Shown: positions 8,321-15,804, counted from the stretch's first letter. The stretch is 64,000 nt of DNA from Oscillatoriales cyanobacterium USR001 (GCA_001698425.1 MBRE01000074.1:95799-159798), one strand, 5' to 3'. Translations and numbers: made by a program. Notes: generated by a model not told the origin, from the letters alone.

Positions 8321-8443
8321 GATGCTGTACGAGTTAAGATAGATGCTGCTGTTGCTGTCTCCGAACATACTCCACCGATTGATGGCGAAACATTTATCGC
8401 TGGGATTTGCGATCGTTTCGGGCAATTGCGTGAGAGTCAATAA
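8321..8443 (+). pseudogene. Remnant of a ParD-like antitoxin gene
   Basis: Bases 8319-8421 are almost identical to 9469-9570, the 3' half of the ParD-like gene, and would encode DAVRVKIDAAVAVSEHTPPI and on to DRFGQLRESQ with a stop at 8441. An in-frame stop lies at 8312-8314 and there is no start, so it is not a gene. The tail FGQLRESQ differs from the intact gene, which may preserve an older 3' end. Confidence 0.8.
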
Positions 8444-8514
8444 TGAAAGATATATTTCGACTCCTTGATTCGACAAGCAGAACAAGCATTTAGTGAAGGA
8501 AAGTGTAGGGAAAT

Positions 8515-8592
8515 TTGAGGCATTTTACAACGCCTGAATTTTGGGAACATTACCATCAACTGCCGAGAGAAATTCAAGAATTGGATGGAGGC
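8515..8592 (+). pseudogene. Remnant of a RelE/ParE-type toxin gene
   Basis: RHFTTPEFWEHYHQLPREIQ looks like the N-terminus of a RelE/ParE-family toxin found widely in filamentous cyanobacteria, in which about 60 more residues should follow. Homology ends after EL, where the 3' end of the opposing hicA gene begins. It follows the antitoxin remnant, so antitoxin and toxin of one module were broken together. Confidence 0.5.
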
Positions 8593-8596
8593 AATT

Positions 8597-8884
8597 TCAT
8601 TCTTGTTCTTCATCGATCGAATCAGATTCATTCGCCTCCTTATTTTCACTATTTGACTCTTCAACTGTGCTGGTATTTTGATGGGTGTTTTCCGATAAAC
8701 CCGCCTGTTTTAACAAGTGTCTGAGTAATCCAATTTTTAAAGATTTATTACCATGAATTGGCACAGAAATTCGGATTGAGTTTCCAGCTTTCCCGTAGAT
8801 ATGGTGACTGCCTTGAACTCTTAATAAGATCCAGTCATTATGTTCTAGCAGCTTTGCTAACTCTTTGCCAGACATGGAGTTCAT
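8597..8884 (-). CDS. hicA: HicA-family mRNA interferase toxin with acidic tail
   Basis: 95 residues. The first 65 are a typical HicA fold: MSGKELAKLLEHNDW, the catalytic-histidine motif GSHHIY (His27/28), and VPIHGNKSLKIGLLRHLLKQ. HicA toxins cut mRNA and are held by HicB. Here about 30 extra residues follow, rich in Glu, Asp, Asn and Ser (ENTHQNTSTVEESNSENKEA and on), unlike compact HicA proteins. The start overlaps the hicB stop by four bases (ATGA), giving coupled translation with antitoxin first. A second ATG three codons in (MSGKEL) is an equally likely start. Confidence 0.88.
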   Translation of the reverse strand: MNSMSGKELAKLLEHNDWILLRVQGSHHIYGKAGNSIRISVPIHGNKSLKIGLLRHLLKQAGLSENTHQNTSTVEESNSENKEANESDSIDEEQE

Positions 8885-9084
8885 ATCGCAATCTCCATAA
8901 TTTTGTCTTGCTCATTTGTCTCGATAGATTCAATATCTACACTCAGGCAACCTTCGATCGCTTCATAGAGGTTTTGCAGCAATTCCTCGAAGGTTTCTCC
9001 CTCAGTTGCACAGCCAGGAATAGCAGGAACTTCTGCCCAGTATCCGCCTTCTTCTGCTTCGTGGATGATAATTTTGATTTTCAA
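8881..9084 (-). CDS. hicB: HicB-family antitoxin
   Basis: 67 residues with the partial RNase-H-like HicB fold: MKIKIIIHEAEEGGYWAEVP, then PGCATEGETFEELLQNLYEA. This short type lacks the C-terminal DNA-binding domain of longer HicB proteins. It neutralises the HicA toxin encoded immediately downstream with a 4-base overlap. The antitoxin-first order is usual for this subtype in cyanobacteria. Ribosome binding site AGGAG lies just upstream of ATG 9084. Confidence 0.88.
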   Translation of the reverse strand: MKIKIIIHEAEEGGYWAEVPAIPGCATEGETFEELLQNLYEAIEGCLSVDIESIETNEQDKIMEIAI

Positions 9085-9136
9085 TTGATTCTCCTAATTT
9101 ATTCTCAAAACTTACCTCTTTATTACTGTACCAGAC

Positions 9137-9232
9137 TTACTCCTCCAATTCCAACTGTTTAATCGCTTCTAAAGGTATATCTAGCGCTTCTGCAATTTGC
9201 TCGTCGCTCAAGCCAAATTGACGTAATTTGCT
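9137..9232 (-). pseudogene. Duplicated 3' end of a gene with the DEQIAEALDIPLEAIKQLE tail
   Basis: Read on the minus strand it gives INSKLRQFGLSDEQIAEALD, IPLEAIKQLELEE and a stop at 9139-9137. The same tail ends the HTH gene at 10010-10525, and the two copies share over 70 bases starting at ACCAGACTTACTCCTCC. Upstream the frame is closed within a few codons, so this is a fragment. Similar tails occur at the C-terminus of many cyanobacterial Rpn/PD-(D/E)XK and related proteins, so the tail may be a mobile module. Confidence 0.65.
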
Positions 9233-9329
9233 GTTGATGATGTCGATCGCCAAATCCAAATTTTACCGATCTCTGGTTTCAAAGATCGATCGACGCGATA
9301 TAATTGAAGCAAACGAGTAAATCAATACT

Positions 9330-9578
9330 ATGAGCATTACGCTAACGAAAACCCAAGAGATATTCATTCAGACTAAACTGCAAACTGGTAAATATGGCTC
9401 TGCTGAAGAAGTGCTGGAAGTTGCTTTGCGATTATTAGATGAATACGATCGCGCCGATCGCCAGTGGATCGATGCTGTACGAGTTAAGATAGATGCTGCT
9501 GTTGCTGTCTCCGAACATACTTCACCGATTGATGGCGAAACATTTATTGCAGGGATTTTGGATCGTTTCCCAAAATAG
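9330..9578 (+). CDS. ParD/CopG-type antitoxin without visible toxin
   Basis: 82 residues: a ribbon-helix-helix N-terminus (SITLTKTQEIFIQTKLQTGK, YGSAEEVLEVALRLLDEYD) and a C-terminal toxin-binding arm (IDGETFIAGILDRFPK). ParD-like proteins repress their own operon and neutralise ParE toxins. No ParE gene follows: the next 130 bases encode nothing recognisable on this strand, so it is an orphan. Its 3' half was also copied to 8319-8421. ATG 9330 begins the usual family start MSITLT. Confidence 0.75.
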   Translation: MSITLTKTQEIFIQTKLQTGKYGSAEEVLEVALRLLDEYDRADRQWIDAVRVKIDAAVAVSEHTSPIDGETFIAGILDRFPK

Positions 9579-9716
9579 CTTGTATGCTGGATTGTTTCTT
9601 TCATTCCAAGCGCGATCGCGAGAAACCAATCTCTAATTTTCGTTCTCTGAAACCAACTTTCCCTTTTCAAAAGCGATCGTTTTCCCTTCTCGCGCATCTT
9701 GAAGAGAGCGGCGCAA

Positions 9717-9896
9717 TCATGTTTGAAACTGAGGATTATTCAGCATTAAATAATCAATCCAATCATCTTCATCGGCAAATCCAACCAGATAGCCAACTGG
9801 TTTACCTTCATAAATCAGAATCACATCTTCTTCCTGAGCCAGCAGCAAGAATTGAACCAAGTCTTTTTGAGCTTCACCGATCTGAATCTGTTTCAT
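9717..9896 (-). CDS. Small Phd/YefM-like antitoxin
   Basis: 59 residues from ATG 9896 to TGA 9717, starting MKQIQIGEAQKDLVQFLLLA and continuing EEDVILIYEGKPVGYLVGFA. The opening strand, helix and 'I.Y.GKPVGYLVG' strand are those of short prevent-host-death type antitoxins of cyanobacteria. A strong AGGAGG lies 6 bases before the ATG. It overlaps the 3' end of a truncated reading frame (9874-10004) upstream in the same direction, which may be the remains of a partner. No intact toxin is adjacent. Confidence 0.65.
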   Translation of the reverse strand: MKQIQIGEAQKDLVQFLLLAQEEDVILIYEGKPVGYLVGFADEDDWIDYLMLNNPQFQT

Positions 9897-10004
9897 CAGT
9901 AACCTCCTGAACTGTGAGCCATTCGTTAACTTCAGATTTATGTTTGACAGCCAGAATTAAGACTAACTTATTCTCTGGTTCAACGGTATATTCGATATCA
10001 TAAC
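9874..10004 (-). pseudogene. 3' fragment of a possible toxin gene
   Basis: The frame reads GYDIEYTVEPENKLVLILAV, then KHKSEVNEWLTVQEVTDETD with a stop at 9876-9874. It looks like the C-terminal strands of a RelE-like or DUF-type small protein. Its 5' part is missing: at about 10005 the sequence switches to the duplicated tail that ends the HTH gene. It overlaps the start of the Phd-like antitoxin gene. Confidence 0.45.
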
Positions 10005-10009
10005 CAGAC

Positions 10010-10525
10010 TTACTCCTCCAATTCCAACTGTTTAATCGCTTCTAAAGGTATATCTAGCGCTTCTGCAATTTGTTCATCATTTAGGCCAAATTGCCGTAAT
10101 TTATCTATTGTTTCAATCTTAGTTTGATTTTGGTTTTCTTCCTGCAAATCGGGAGTTTCCGGCTGACTTTTATTTGGGGTAGGAGTAGAGGAATTAGGGC
10201 AATTATTGACGTATCTAATTTGGTTAGTATTTTTAAAAGTATTATTATCGCCAAGATTTATATTCAGATTTATATGTCGTTCTATTACAGATTCAAGATT
10301 ACTTTTCTTAACTTGTTCGCCAAATACCTCCGATAATATCTGTAAAAGTTCGTGACTGGCTTTCTTAATGTGTTTAGCGCTATAACCATGATTTTCAGCA
10401 ACGTCAGCATATCTTTGACGATTTAATATTCCTGAGATAATCCTCCGTTGCAAGTTATTTAGATGTTTACCAGTCTTGGTGTAGACAGTTTCATCGACAA
10501 ATTGCAATATCTGAGGACTGTCCAT
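10010..10525 (-). CDS. HTH protein resembling the vWA-MoxR/STAND-associated N-terminal domain
   Basis: 171 residues. Residues about 10-75 (TGKHLNNLQRRIISGILNRQ, RYADVAENHGYSAKHIKKAS, LLQILSEVFGEQVKKSN) match the helix-turn-helix domain that in cyanobacteria normally sits in front of NB-ARC, WD40 or CHAT effector modules. Here there is no effector: an Asn/Pro/Gln-rich linker follows and then the module LRQFGLNDEQIAEALDIPLE. It may therefore be a free-standing DNA-binding regulator or a truncated STAND protein. A direct repeat in the region upstream (10563-10642) is a candidate binding site. The last 100 bases are duplicated at 9137-9232. Confidence 0.65.
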   Translation of the reverse strand: MDSPQILQFVDETVYTKTGKHLNNLQRRIISGILNRQRYADVAENHGYSAKHIKKASHELLQILSEVFGEQVKKSNLESVIERHINLNINLGDNNTFKNTNQIRYVNNCPNSSTPTPNKSQPETPDLQEENQNQTKIETIDKLRQFGLNDEQIAEALDIPLEAIKQLELEE

Positions 10526-10944
10526 AGGTGGGTTTTGTGAGATGGGTATGGTTACTATAGCAAACTTTTACCAACTTTTTGCACCTTTGATCAAAATTGT
10601 CCATCGGAATTTTAGGAAGATCCAACTTTTACCAACTTTTTTGGCTTTACAGGGTTGGTGAGAGAGCACTACAGTACAAAAAGTATCTTATATTTACTGT
10701 CAAAGTGTAACTCTGTAACTTGCCAGAGAATCGGGTATTTAACGATTTTGTGGGATTTGGGTAGAGTTACTGAGCAATACAGTTCTTTAATTCTTTGTTT
10801 GCCCCTACCTTTTCTGAGGTCAAAGGCGGTTTAGTTAATAGTTAATAGTTATTAATTATTGTTATTGAGAATTATCGAAATAACCCATAAATAATAACAT
10901 GGTTTTTTATTCAGTACATTAATAGTAAAATTTGGTCAAGAAAA
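10526..10944. other. Divergent intergenic region with direct repeat (candidate operator)
   Basis: Between the divergent HTH gene and the membrane-protein pair. AACTTTTACCAACTTTTT occurs at 10563-10580 and again at 10625-10642, 62 bp apart (about six helical turns). This is a plausible autoregulatory site for the HTH protein whose gene starts at 10525, but that is inference. The rest is AT-rich with no ORF; TTAATAGTTAATAGTTA short repeats lie at 10834-10850. Confidence 0.5.
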
Positions 10945-12177
10945 ATGAATCAAGAACAACCTTCAAATAACAATCCAAATAATCAAGTTAATCCACCGAA
11001 TCAGTCTGAAACGGCTATTACTGAAATCAATCCGACTGAGGTAGTCAGATTTGAACAACCAGTTAATAGTACACCATCAACATCAACTTATACCGAAAAA
11101 ACAGAGAGATTTAAAACTTGGGTTAAACTGATTAAAGTCAGCGGTCCCTATATCTGGTTGGTTGTAATCGTCGTTGTCATTATCCCTCTAATTGGTCAAA
11201 TATTTATTGCTAAGGCATTTGCGCCAAACGATACTCATAAAGTCCAAAAACATGATACTGAAGTAGTTTTTAGGCCGGTTGACTGGACTAAAGTTAATGA
11301 ATCCCTGAAAGCGAACTTAGTTCAGGCTCGTAATAGTACGGAAGAATATGCAGAAAAAGAACTAGATGTCTGGGTTGATGAATTAATGAAAAGGGTTGAT
11401 AATAGTTTTTTAGATTGGTACTTTGGTTATTTTAATCAGAAGTCAATCGAGTATAAAAGCTTTTTTGTTCAACTATCTGCCGGCGCTGCTCATTTAGTAA
11501 ATTCAAATAACCCTACTCCAGAAGAAAAAGTTGCTGAAGAAATTACTCAAGATTTTCAGACAGAATTTGCTAACCGCGTACTCAGACCTGAAATTTCGCA
11601 ACTCAGACTAGAAAGATTAACGCAAGAAACTGTTAATCATTATGCTGATGAGTTGAAGTATACTATTAACAATTTTCCTAATAAAAATAAAAAATATAAA
11701 ATATCTCAACCTGACTGGGATCGATATCTCAATGAAATTGCCATCACAATTAATGATAGTGAAGGCAAAAGCTCTAGTCTTTCTTTAAAAGTCTTGGCGG
11801 GTGGAGGTGCATACTTAGCTCTTAAGCCTTTGGTAGCACCACTTGTCTTAAAAGTTGGTAGTAAAGTTGTGGCAAAAATGGCTAGTAAGCTAGGTGCAAA
11901 AATTGCTGTAAAAACGGGTGCAGTTTTCACAGGTAAAGTCGCATCCGCTCTTTTAGACGCTACTGTAGGCGTAGGCATTATCATTTGGGATTTGTGGGAT
12001 ACTAAGCACACGGCTGCCATAGAAAAGCCTATTTTACGTGAAAATATAGCTGCTTACTTGCAAGAAGTAAAAGCTTCTTTACTCAATAATTCAGAAAGTG
12101 GAATTATGACAGCAATTAGACAAATAGAGAGTGAAATAGTATCTAACTTAGATAAGTATGTTGATTTATCCAACTAG
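10945..12177 (+). CDS. Membrane-anchored protein of unknown function (paralogue A)
   Basis: 410 residues. Residues 1-60 are a polar Asn/Pro/Thr-rich tail; 69-92 form one strong membrane span (WLVVIVVVIIPLIGQIF); a helical domain follows with a motif shared with the next gene (WVDELMKRVDNSFLDWYFGY, FNQKS); and 277-352 is a Gly/Ala/Lys/Val-rich hydrophobic region (KVGSKVVAKMASKLGAKIAV, then ATVGVGIIIWDLWD) resembling helical hairpins of pore-forming or membrane-inserting proteins. I recognise no named family. The gene is 15 bases ahead of a paralogue with the same layout, so they form an operon and perhaps a two-component complex. The topology would place the large domain outside the cytoplasm. 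Confidence 0.75.
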   Translation: MNQEQPSNNNPNNQVNPPNQSETAITEINPTEVVRFEQPVNSTPSTSTYTEKTERFKTWVKLIKVSGPYIWLVVIVVVIIPLIGQIFIAKAFAPNDTHKVQKHDTEVVFRPVDWTKVNESLKANLVQARNSTEEYAEKELDVWVDELMKRVDNSFLDWYFGYFNQKSIEYKSFFVQLSAGAAHLVNSNNPTPEEKVAEEITQDFQTEFANRVLRPEISQLRLERLTQETVNHYADELKYTINNFPNKNKKYKISQPDWDRYLNEIAITINDSEGKSSSLSLKVLAGGGAYLALKPLVAPLVLKVGSKVVAKMASKLGAKIAVKTGAVFTGKVASALLDATVGVGIIIWDLWDTKHTAAIEKPILRENIAAYLQEVKASLLNNSESGIMTAIRQIESEIVSNLDKYVDLSN

Positions 12178-12192
12178 CTCAAAGATAGAATT

Positions 12193-13236
12193 ATGTTTAA
12201 CAACAGAACAATCAAGTTAATTGTTTCCACTGTTCTTACAGTTGTGTTAACTTTAGGGGGAATCCTACCAGTAATAGGGGAAATTCCTTCTGCTTATGCA
12301 GCCCAGATAATGGTAGATTCTAAAGATATTGCCTCTTCAAGTCTTTCTATCAATTCATCGACTGATTTTAAACAAGTTGATCGTGATCTGATCAATGCAC
12401 TCAGAAATGCCCATGATAGCACTGAAAATTTTGCAAGAGAAGAGTTAGAGCTTTGGATAGATGACTTGATGAAAAGAGTTGATGATAAGTTTCTGAATTG
12501 GTATTTTAATTACTTTAATCAGAAAGCAATGGAGTTTGGCATTCCCTTTGTTTGGATAATGTTTAAGGCAGATTTTCTCAATCTATTAAAAAGCAAGGAT
12601 GAAACAGGTTTAAATGCTAATCAAATTATCCAAAAAAGAATGATTAACGATTTTCAAAATAAATTTAATGAACTTGTACTCAATCCTGAAGAATCACAGC
12701 AATTTTTACTGAAACTAACAGAGAGAAGTGCGCTAAACTATGTCTCAGGACTTGGTATGAAGTTCGCTATGACAAAAAATTATTATAATATTTCAGATCA
12801 GGCTTGGGAAAAATACTTAAGCTCTCTAGGAAGTTTGATTTATAATACCGGAAATAGTCAATATAGTCTGAGTGTAGAGGATATCACTAGAAAGTTAACA
12901 ACAGATACAACAATTGTGTCGACAGCCATAGGTAGTAAACTAGCCCTAACATTTGCAAGTAAAGTGGCTGCTAAGATAGCAGGTAAGGCAGCGGGAGCAG
13001 TCATGGCAAAAATTAGTGCTCAAATTTTAGATCCAGTTATAGGTTTAGGTATTGTAATTTTCGATGTGTGGAGTTATGACAAGATGGTAAAGGAATCTAA
13101 ACCTGCTTTACGCCAAAATATTTTAGATTTTTTTAATGAGATAAAATGGTCACTTCTTAATGCTCCTGAAAATAGTATTATGGCTGCTATTGAAGATGTA
13201 GAAAGTAATATTATTACAGCTTTAGAAAGTCGATAA
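12193..13236 (+). CDS. Exported protein of unknown function (paralogue B)
   Basis: 347 residues. A cleavable signal peptide is visible (VSTVLTVVLTLGGILPVIGE, then SAYA-AQ, cut near residue 36). The mature part repeats the architecture of the upstream gene: helical domain with LWIDDLMKRVDDKFLNWYFN and YFNQKAME, then a hydrophobic Gly/Ala/Lys region at about 236-295 (KLALTFASKVAAKIAGKAAG, DPVIGLGIVIFDVW), and the closing NSIMAAIEDVESNI, matching SGIMTAIRQIESEI in paralogue A. Thus one paralogue is membrane-tethered and the other secreted. A pore-forming or envelope role is an inference only. A convergent antitoxin gene ends 28 bases further on. Confidence 0.75.
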   Translation: MFNNRTIKLIVSTVLTVVLTLGGILPVIGEIPSAYAAQIMVDSKDIASSSLSINSSTDFKQVDRDLINALRNAHDSTENFAREELELWIDDLMKRVDDKFLNWYFNYFNQKAMEFGIPFVWIMFKADFLNLLKSKDETGLNANQIIQKRMINDFQNKFNELVLNPEESQQFLLKLTERSALNYVSGLGMKFAMTKNYYNISDQAWEKYLSSLGSLIYNTGNSQYSLSVEDITRKLTTDTTIVSTAIGSKLALTFASKVAAKIAGKAAGAVMAKISAQILDPVIGLGIVIFDVWSYDKMVKESKPALRQNILDFFNEIKWSLLNAPENSIMAAIEDVESNIITALESR

Positions 13237-13264
13237 GTTTATTAAAAGCTGAAAGCGAAATTCA

Positions 13265-13486
13265 TCATTGTTTCCTAACCGATGCTTTGATTTCCTCCCA
13301 TGTTAATACATTATCTGGATTCATCTCATCGTCATCAATTCGGCGATCAAGTTCTCGCTTTTGAGGCTCTGTCAAATCAGGGTAAGCTTGCTCGGCGGCA
13401 ATACTATCCCAGATTGCTTGCACCAGACTAATTCTGTCTTTGATACTGAGGGCTGTAATTTCATTCAAGGTAGCTGTAATATCCAT
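13265..13486 (-). CDS. Addiction-module component, TIGR02574-like antitoxin
   Basis: 73 residues from ATG 13486: MDITATLNEITALSIKDRIS, LVQAIWDSIAAEQ, then LTEPQKRELDRRIDD and a NVLTWEEIKASVRK end. This is the pattern of the small antitoxins that precede RelE/ParE toxins. The open frame extends further upstream, but without similarity, so the ATG at 13486 with AGG about ten bases before it is chosen. No toxin gene follows in its direction (paralogue B ends convergently), so it is an orphan. Confidence 0.7.
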   Translation of the reverse strand: MDITATLNEITALSIKDRISLVQAIWDSIAAEQAYPDLTEPQKRELDRRIDDDEMNPDNVLTWEEIKASVRKQ

Positions 13487-13580
13487 GAATCGCAACCTAA
13501 ACACAATAGGAATATGGCTTAAATTATCATACCATAATCTGTTGGTATTACCTCCAGATATTACAGGGGATAGTAGATCG

Positions 13581-13696
13581 TTAATCTTGGAATAATCGTT
13601 TTCGCGCTTCCTCAAGCAACAACCGTTTAGTCGATCGCGATCGCAATGCTAAAAATTCCATAAATTCCTCGTTTTGTTGTAAGGCCACCTGGCTAA
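13581..13696 (-). pseudogene. Short coding remnant downstream of the Uma2 fragment
   Basis: One frame reads SQVALQQNEEFMEFLALRSR, then STKRLLLEEARKRLFQD and a stop at 13583-13581. It reads like the C-terminus of a cyanobacterial protein, but has no 5' part: it starts inside the end of the shortened Uma2 gene in another frame. An internal ATG (13661) would give a 26-residue peptide. I do not recognise the parent. Confidence 0.35.
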
Positions 13697-14080
13697 CTAT
13701 CGACCTACTTTCAACCACCCAAAAACCTGATCCACAGTCAAATCTAAGGTTAAAAAACTTGGCATTGGCAGATGAATTTCAAAGGCATTCGGAACTTCGC
13801 GATCGGCTTCAAAAATAATTCTTTCCCAAGCAAACACTGTAGCATCAGGCACAATAGAACGCCCCCCAAAAGTACACCGCAATTCGGGAAAAGCCAGAGC
13901 AATTTGTTCCGTTTCCGCAACCAGATTGATAGTGTTACAAAACTTGAGTTGCAAGCGAGAATGTTTGCCTTGAGGCATAATCTTTTGGTGAATGCGTCCG
14001 TTAATAAATTCACTCGCAGGTTGAGTTTCCGGTAGTTTGAGAAAAGCTTCGAGGGTGAGAGAAATTGGAAGTGTTGTCAT
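13697..14080 (-). CDS. Shortened Uma2-family protein, probably inactive
   Basis: 127 residues against about 185-190 for its family. The N-terminus is normal (TLEAFLKLPETQPASEFING, QGKHSRLQ, AFPELRCTFGGRSIVPDATV, FAWERI), including the PD of the PD-(D/E)XK-like fold. After NAFEIH it jumps straight to PMPSFLTLDLTVDQVFGWL, a normal family C-terminus. The block holding the E-x-(S/P) active-site strand, the catalytic Lys helix and the WxIDP strand is missing, consistent with an in-frame deletion near base 13790. A nuclease function is therefore unlikely. Confidence 0.7.
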   Translation of the reverse strand: MTTLPISLTLEAFLKLPETQPASEFINGRIHQKIMPQGKHSRLQLKFCNTINLVAETEQIALAFPELRCTFGGRSIVPDATVFAWERIIFEADREVPNAFEIHLPMPSFLTLDLTVDQVFGWLKVGR

Positions 14081-14139
14081 ACTTTTGAATAACCAGAGTT
14101 AATCCACATTCTCATCGCAGAAGAAGATATTATTAGCAT

Positions 14140-14679
14140 TCACCTCTCACTCATCGCAAGTAGCCTTTCCACACTAGCATTATGATCCAGAAAGGAAAAT
14201 AAATGTTTAAATATAAGTATTCCTTGCTGATTTAACACAAACTGAGCCGGCAAAGGCGCACCCAAAGCTTGACCAACTTGATATAATCGAAATACTCGAC
14301 AACTGGGATCGGATAGCAACGGCATTTTTAAGCCTAAATCTTTAACCACAATCTGACTTTGAGCCTCATCGGTACTCGTAATCATCAATAATTCAATTCC
14401 CCTTTCCAAAAAGCTATCATAGTTTTCATTCAATGATTTAATATGGGGAAAACAAAAAGGACAATACTGTTTTTCAGTAAAGATTCGGGTAAAAGCAAGT
14501 ATCACAGCGCGATCGCCTCGATAATTTGACAGCCGCATTAATTTATCATTAGTAATATCCGGCAATTCAAAGTCTGGCGTTATCTGTCCCTCTTTCAGAA
14601 CATTGTTAGCAGGAACAGGCAAAAAATTTTGGAAAAATCGCTGATTTAACAATCCCCTAAAATCTGTGGAAGTCAGCAT
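14140..14679 (-). CDS. Peroxiredoxin-like (AhpC/TSA, redoxin) protein
   Basis: 179 residues with a thioredoxin fold of the AhpC/TSA type: PDFELPDITNDKLMRLSNYR, then FTEKQYCPFCFPHIKSLNEN with Cys73 and Cys76, the ITSTDEAQS strand and PAQFVLNQQGIL. The CPFC motif resembles a thioredoxin-type CxxC rather than the PxxxT/SxxC of classical peroxiredoxins, so the reaction may be disulfide exchange rather than peroxide reduction. It lies 126 bp downstream of a classical 2-Cys peroxiredoxin on the same strand, separated by heptamer repeats. Cytoplasmic; no signal peptide. Confidence 0.85.
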   Translation of the reverse strand: MLTSTDFRGLLNQRFFQNFLPVPANNVLKEGQITPDFELPDITNDKLMRLSNYRGDRAVILAFTRIFTEKQYCPFCFPHIKSLNENYDSFLERGIELLMITSTDEAQSQIVVKDLGLKMPLLSDPSCRVFRLYQVGQALGAPLPAQFVLNQQGILIFKHLFSFLDHNASVERLLAMSER

Positions 14680-14683
14680 AATA

Positions 14684-14800
14684 GTTATTTGTTAGTTGTT
14701 GGTTGTTATTTGTTAGTTGTTGGTTGTTGCTTATTAAGTGATTAATTGTTAGTTGTTAGTTGTTAGTTGTCAACCAATAACCACTAACAACCAACAATTA
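14684..14800. repeat. Heptanucleotide repeat array with hairpin symmetry
   Basis: TTGTTAG and TTGTTGG heptamers repeat from 14684 to 14770 and then appear in reverse complement (ACTAACAACCAACAATTAAC) up to about 14800. The inverted halves could fold into a long imperfect hairpin between the two peroxiredoxin genes and may attenuate or end transcription of the first. Confidence 0.85.
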
Positions 14801-14805
14801 ACAAT

Positions 14806-15417
14806 TTAAACCGCCGCAAAATACACTTTAGATTTCACAGGGTCAGGATTCATCGTCTTTTCTCCAGGTTGCCAACCGGCGGGACAGACTTCATCAGGGT
14901 GAGACTGTACGTACTGAATAGCCTGTAAAGTACGGAGAGTTTCATCAACATTACGACCAAAAGCTAAGTTATTAATCGTCGCGTGTTGAATAATACCTTC
15001 CTTGTCAATGATAAACAAACCTCGCAAAGCAATTCCAGCTTCAGGATCGAGGACGTTATAATCGGCACTAATTGTTTTTTTGATATCAGCAACTAGGGGA
15101 TAATTCAGATCGCCAAGGCCGCCTGACTTGCGATCGCTTTGTATCCACGCCAGGTGAGAAAATTCACTATCAACCGACACACCCAAAACTTCAGTATCCA
15201 GATTCTTAAACTCCTCGTAGCGATCGCTAAAAGCAATAATTTCCGTCGGGCAAACAAAAGTGAAATCCAAAGGATAGAAAAATAAGACCACATACTTTTT
15301 GCCTTTGTACTCAGACAATTTAATCGTCTTAAATTCCTGATCCACTACGGCTGTCGCCGTGAAGTCGGGGGCTAATAGACCAACCCGGATGGTTTCTGTT
15401 TCTGTTTTAGCGGCCAT
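14806..15417 (-). CDS. Typical 2-Cys peroxiredoxin
   Basis: 203 residues. The peroxidatic cysteine is Cys56 in DFTFVCPTE and the resolving cysteine Cys178 in EVCPAGW; GGLG (99-102) and the C-terminal YF of over-oxidation-sensitive 2-Cys enzymes are present. It reduces hydrogen peroxide and alkyl peroxides with electrons from thioredoxin and works as obligate dimers forming decamers, in the cytosol; the plant plastid enzyme descends from this family. Length is normal. A good AAGGAG lies upstream of ATG 15417. It is divergent from the DUF29 gene and upstream of the redoxin-like gene. Confidence 0.97.
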   Translation of the reverse strand: MAAKTETETIRVGLLAPDFTATAVVDQEFKTIKLSEYKGKKYVVLFFYPLDFTFVCPTEIIAFSDRYEEFKNLDTEVLGVSVDSEFSHLAWIQSDRKSGGLGDLNYPLVADIKKTISADYNVLDPEAGIALRGLFIIDKEGIIQHATINNLAFGRNVDETLRTLQAIQYVQSHPDEVCPAGWQPGEKTMNPDPVKSKVYFAAV

Positions 15418-15747
15418 GAATTTTGTCTCCTTAAAATCGTTGTCCAGCTTTTCCCCAAAGTTTCCCTTGAGGTGCGTCTGTTTACACAGATACTAAATTT
15501 TACTAACTGTGACAAATTTTACCTCTCCCTGGTCTTACATGGATGGTAATTCACTGTAGATATTTTGAGAACGGCAAAAAATTAGGCGGTAATGGCGTAT
15601 TTGGTACGTTTGAGGATTTCTTGATTCGGGGAGAAACAAACCTTGGATAACACCGATCGCACGTGCAGTCATACTTTTTAGCACTCAAGCGACAAGGACA
15701 GCAAACTCGGCATTTTTACCCAAGTCAATTGAGCAGATCAAGCCAGC
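15418..15747. other. Intergenic region between divergent peroxiredoxin and DUF29 genes
   Basis: Contains no open reading frame of note. It must hold the peroxiredoxin promoter (minus strand); several AT-rich -10-like boxes are present (for example AATTTTACTA near 15495) but none is convincing. The DUF29 promoter begins at its right edge (15748). Confidence 0.5.
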
Positions 15748-15776
15748 TTGAGCGATCGCACTTCCTCAGATATAAT
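15748..15776 (+). promoter_or_regulatory. Sigma70-type promoter of DUF29 copy 2
   Basis: TTGAGC (15748-15753), 17-bp spacer, TATAAT (15771-15776). The spacer has CGCACTTCCTC as in the promoter of the paralogue at 2874-2902. It fixes the downstream ATG at 15805 as the start, because an in-frame TTG start at 15748 would coincide with the -35 box. Confidence 0.75.
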
Positions 15777-15804
15777 AGAACCGCCCAAAATTGAGGCATT
15801 GGTC

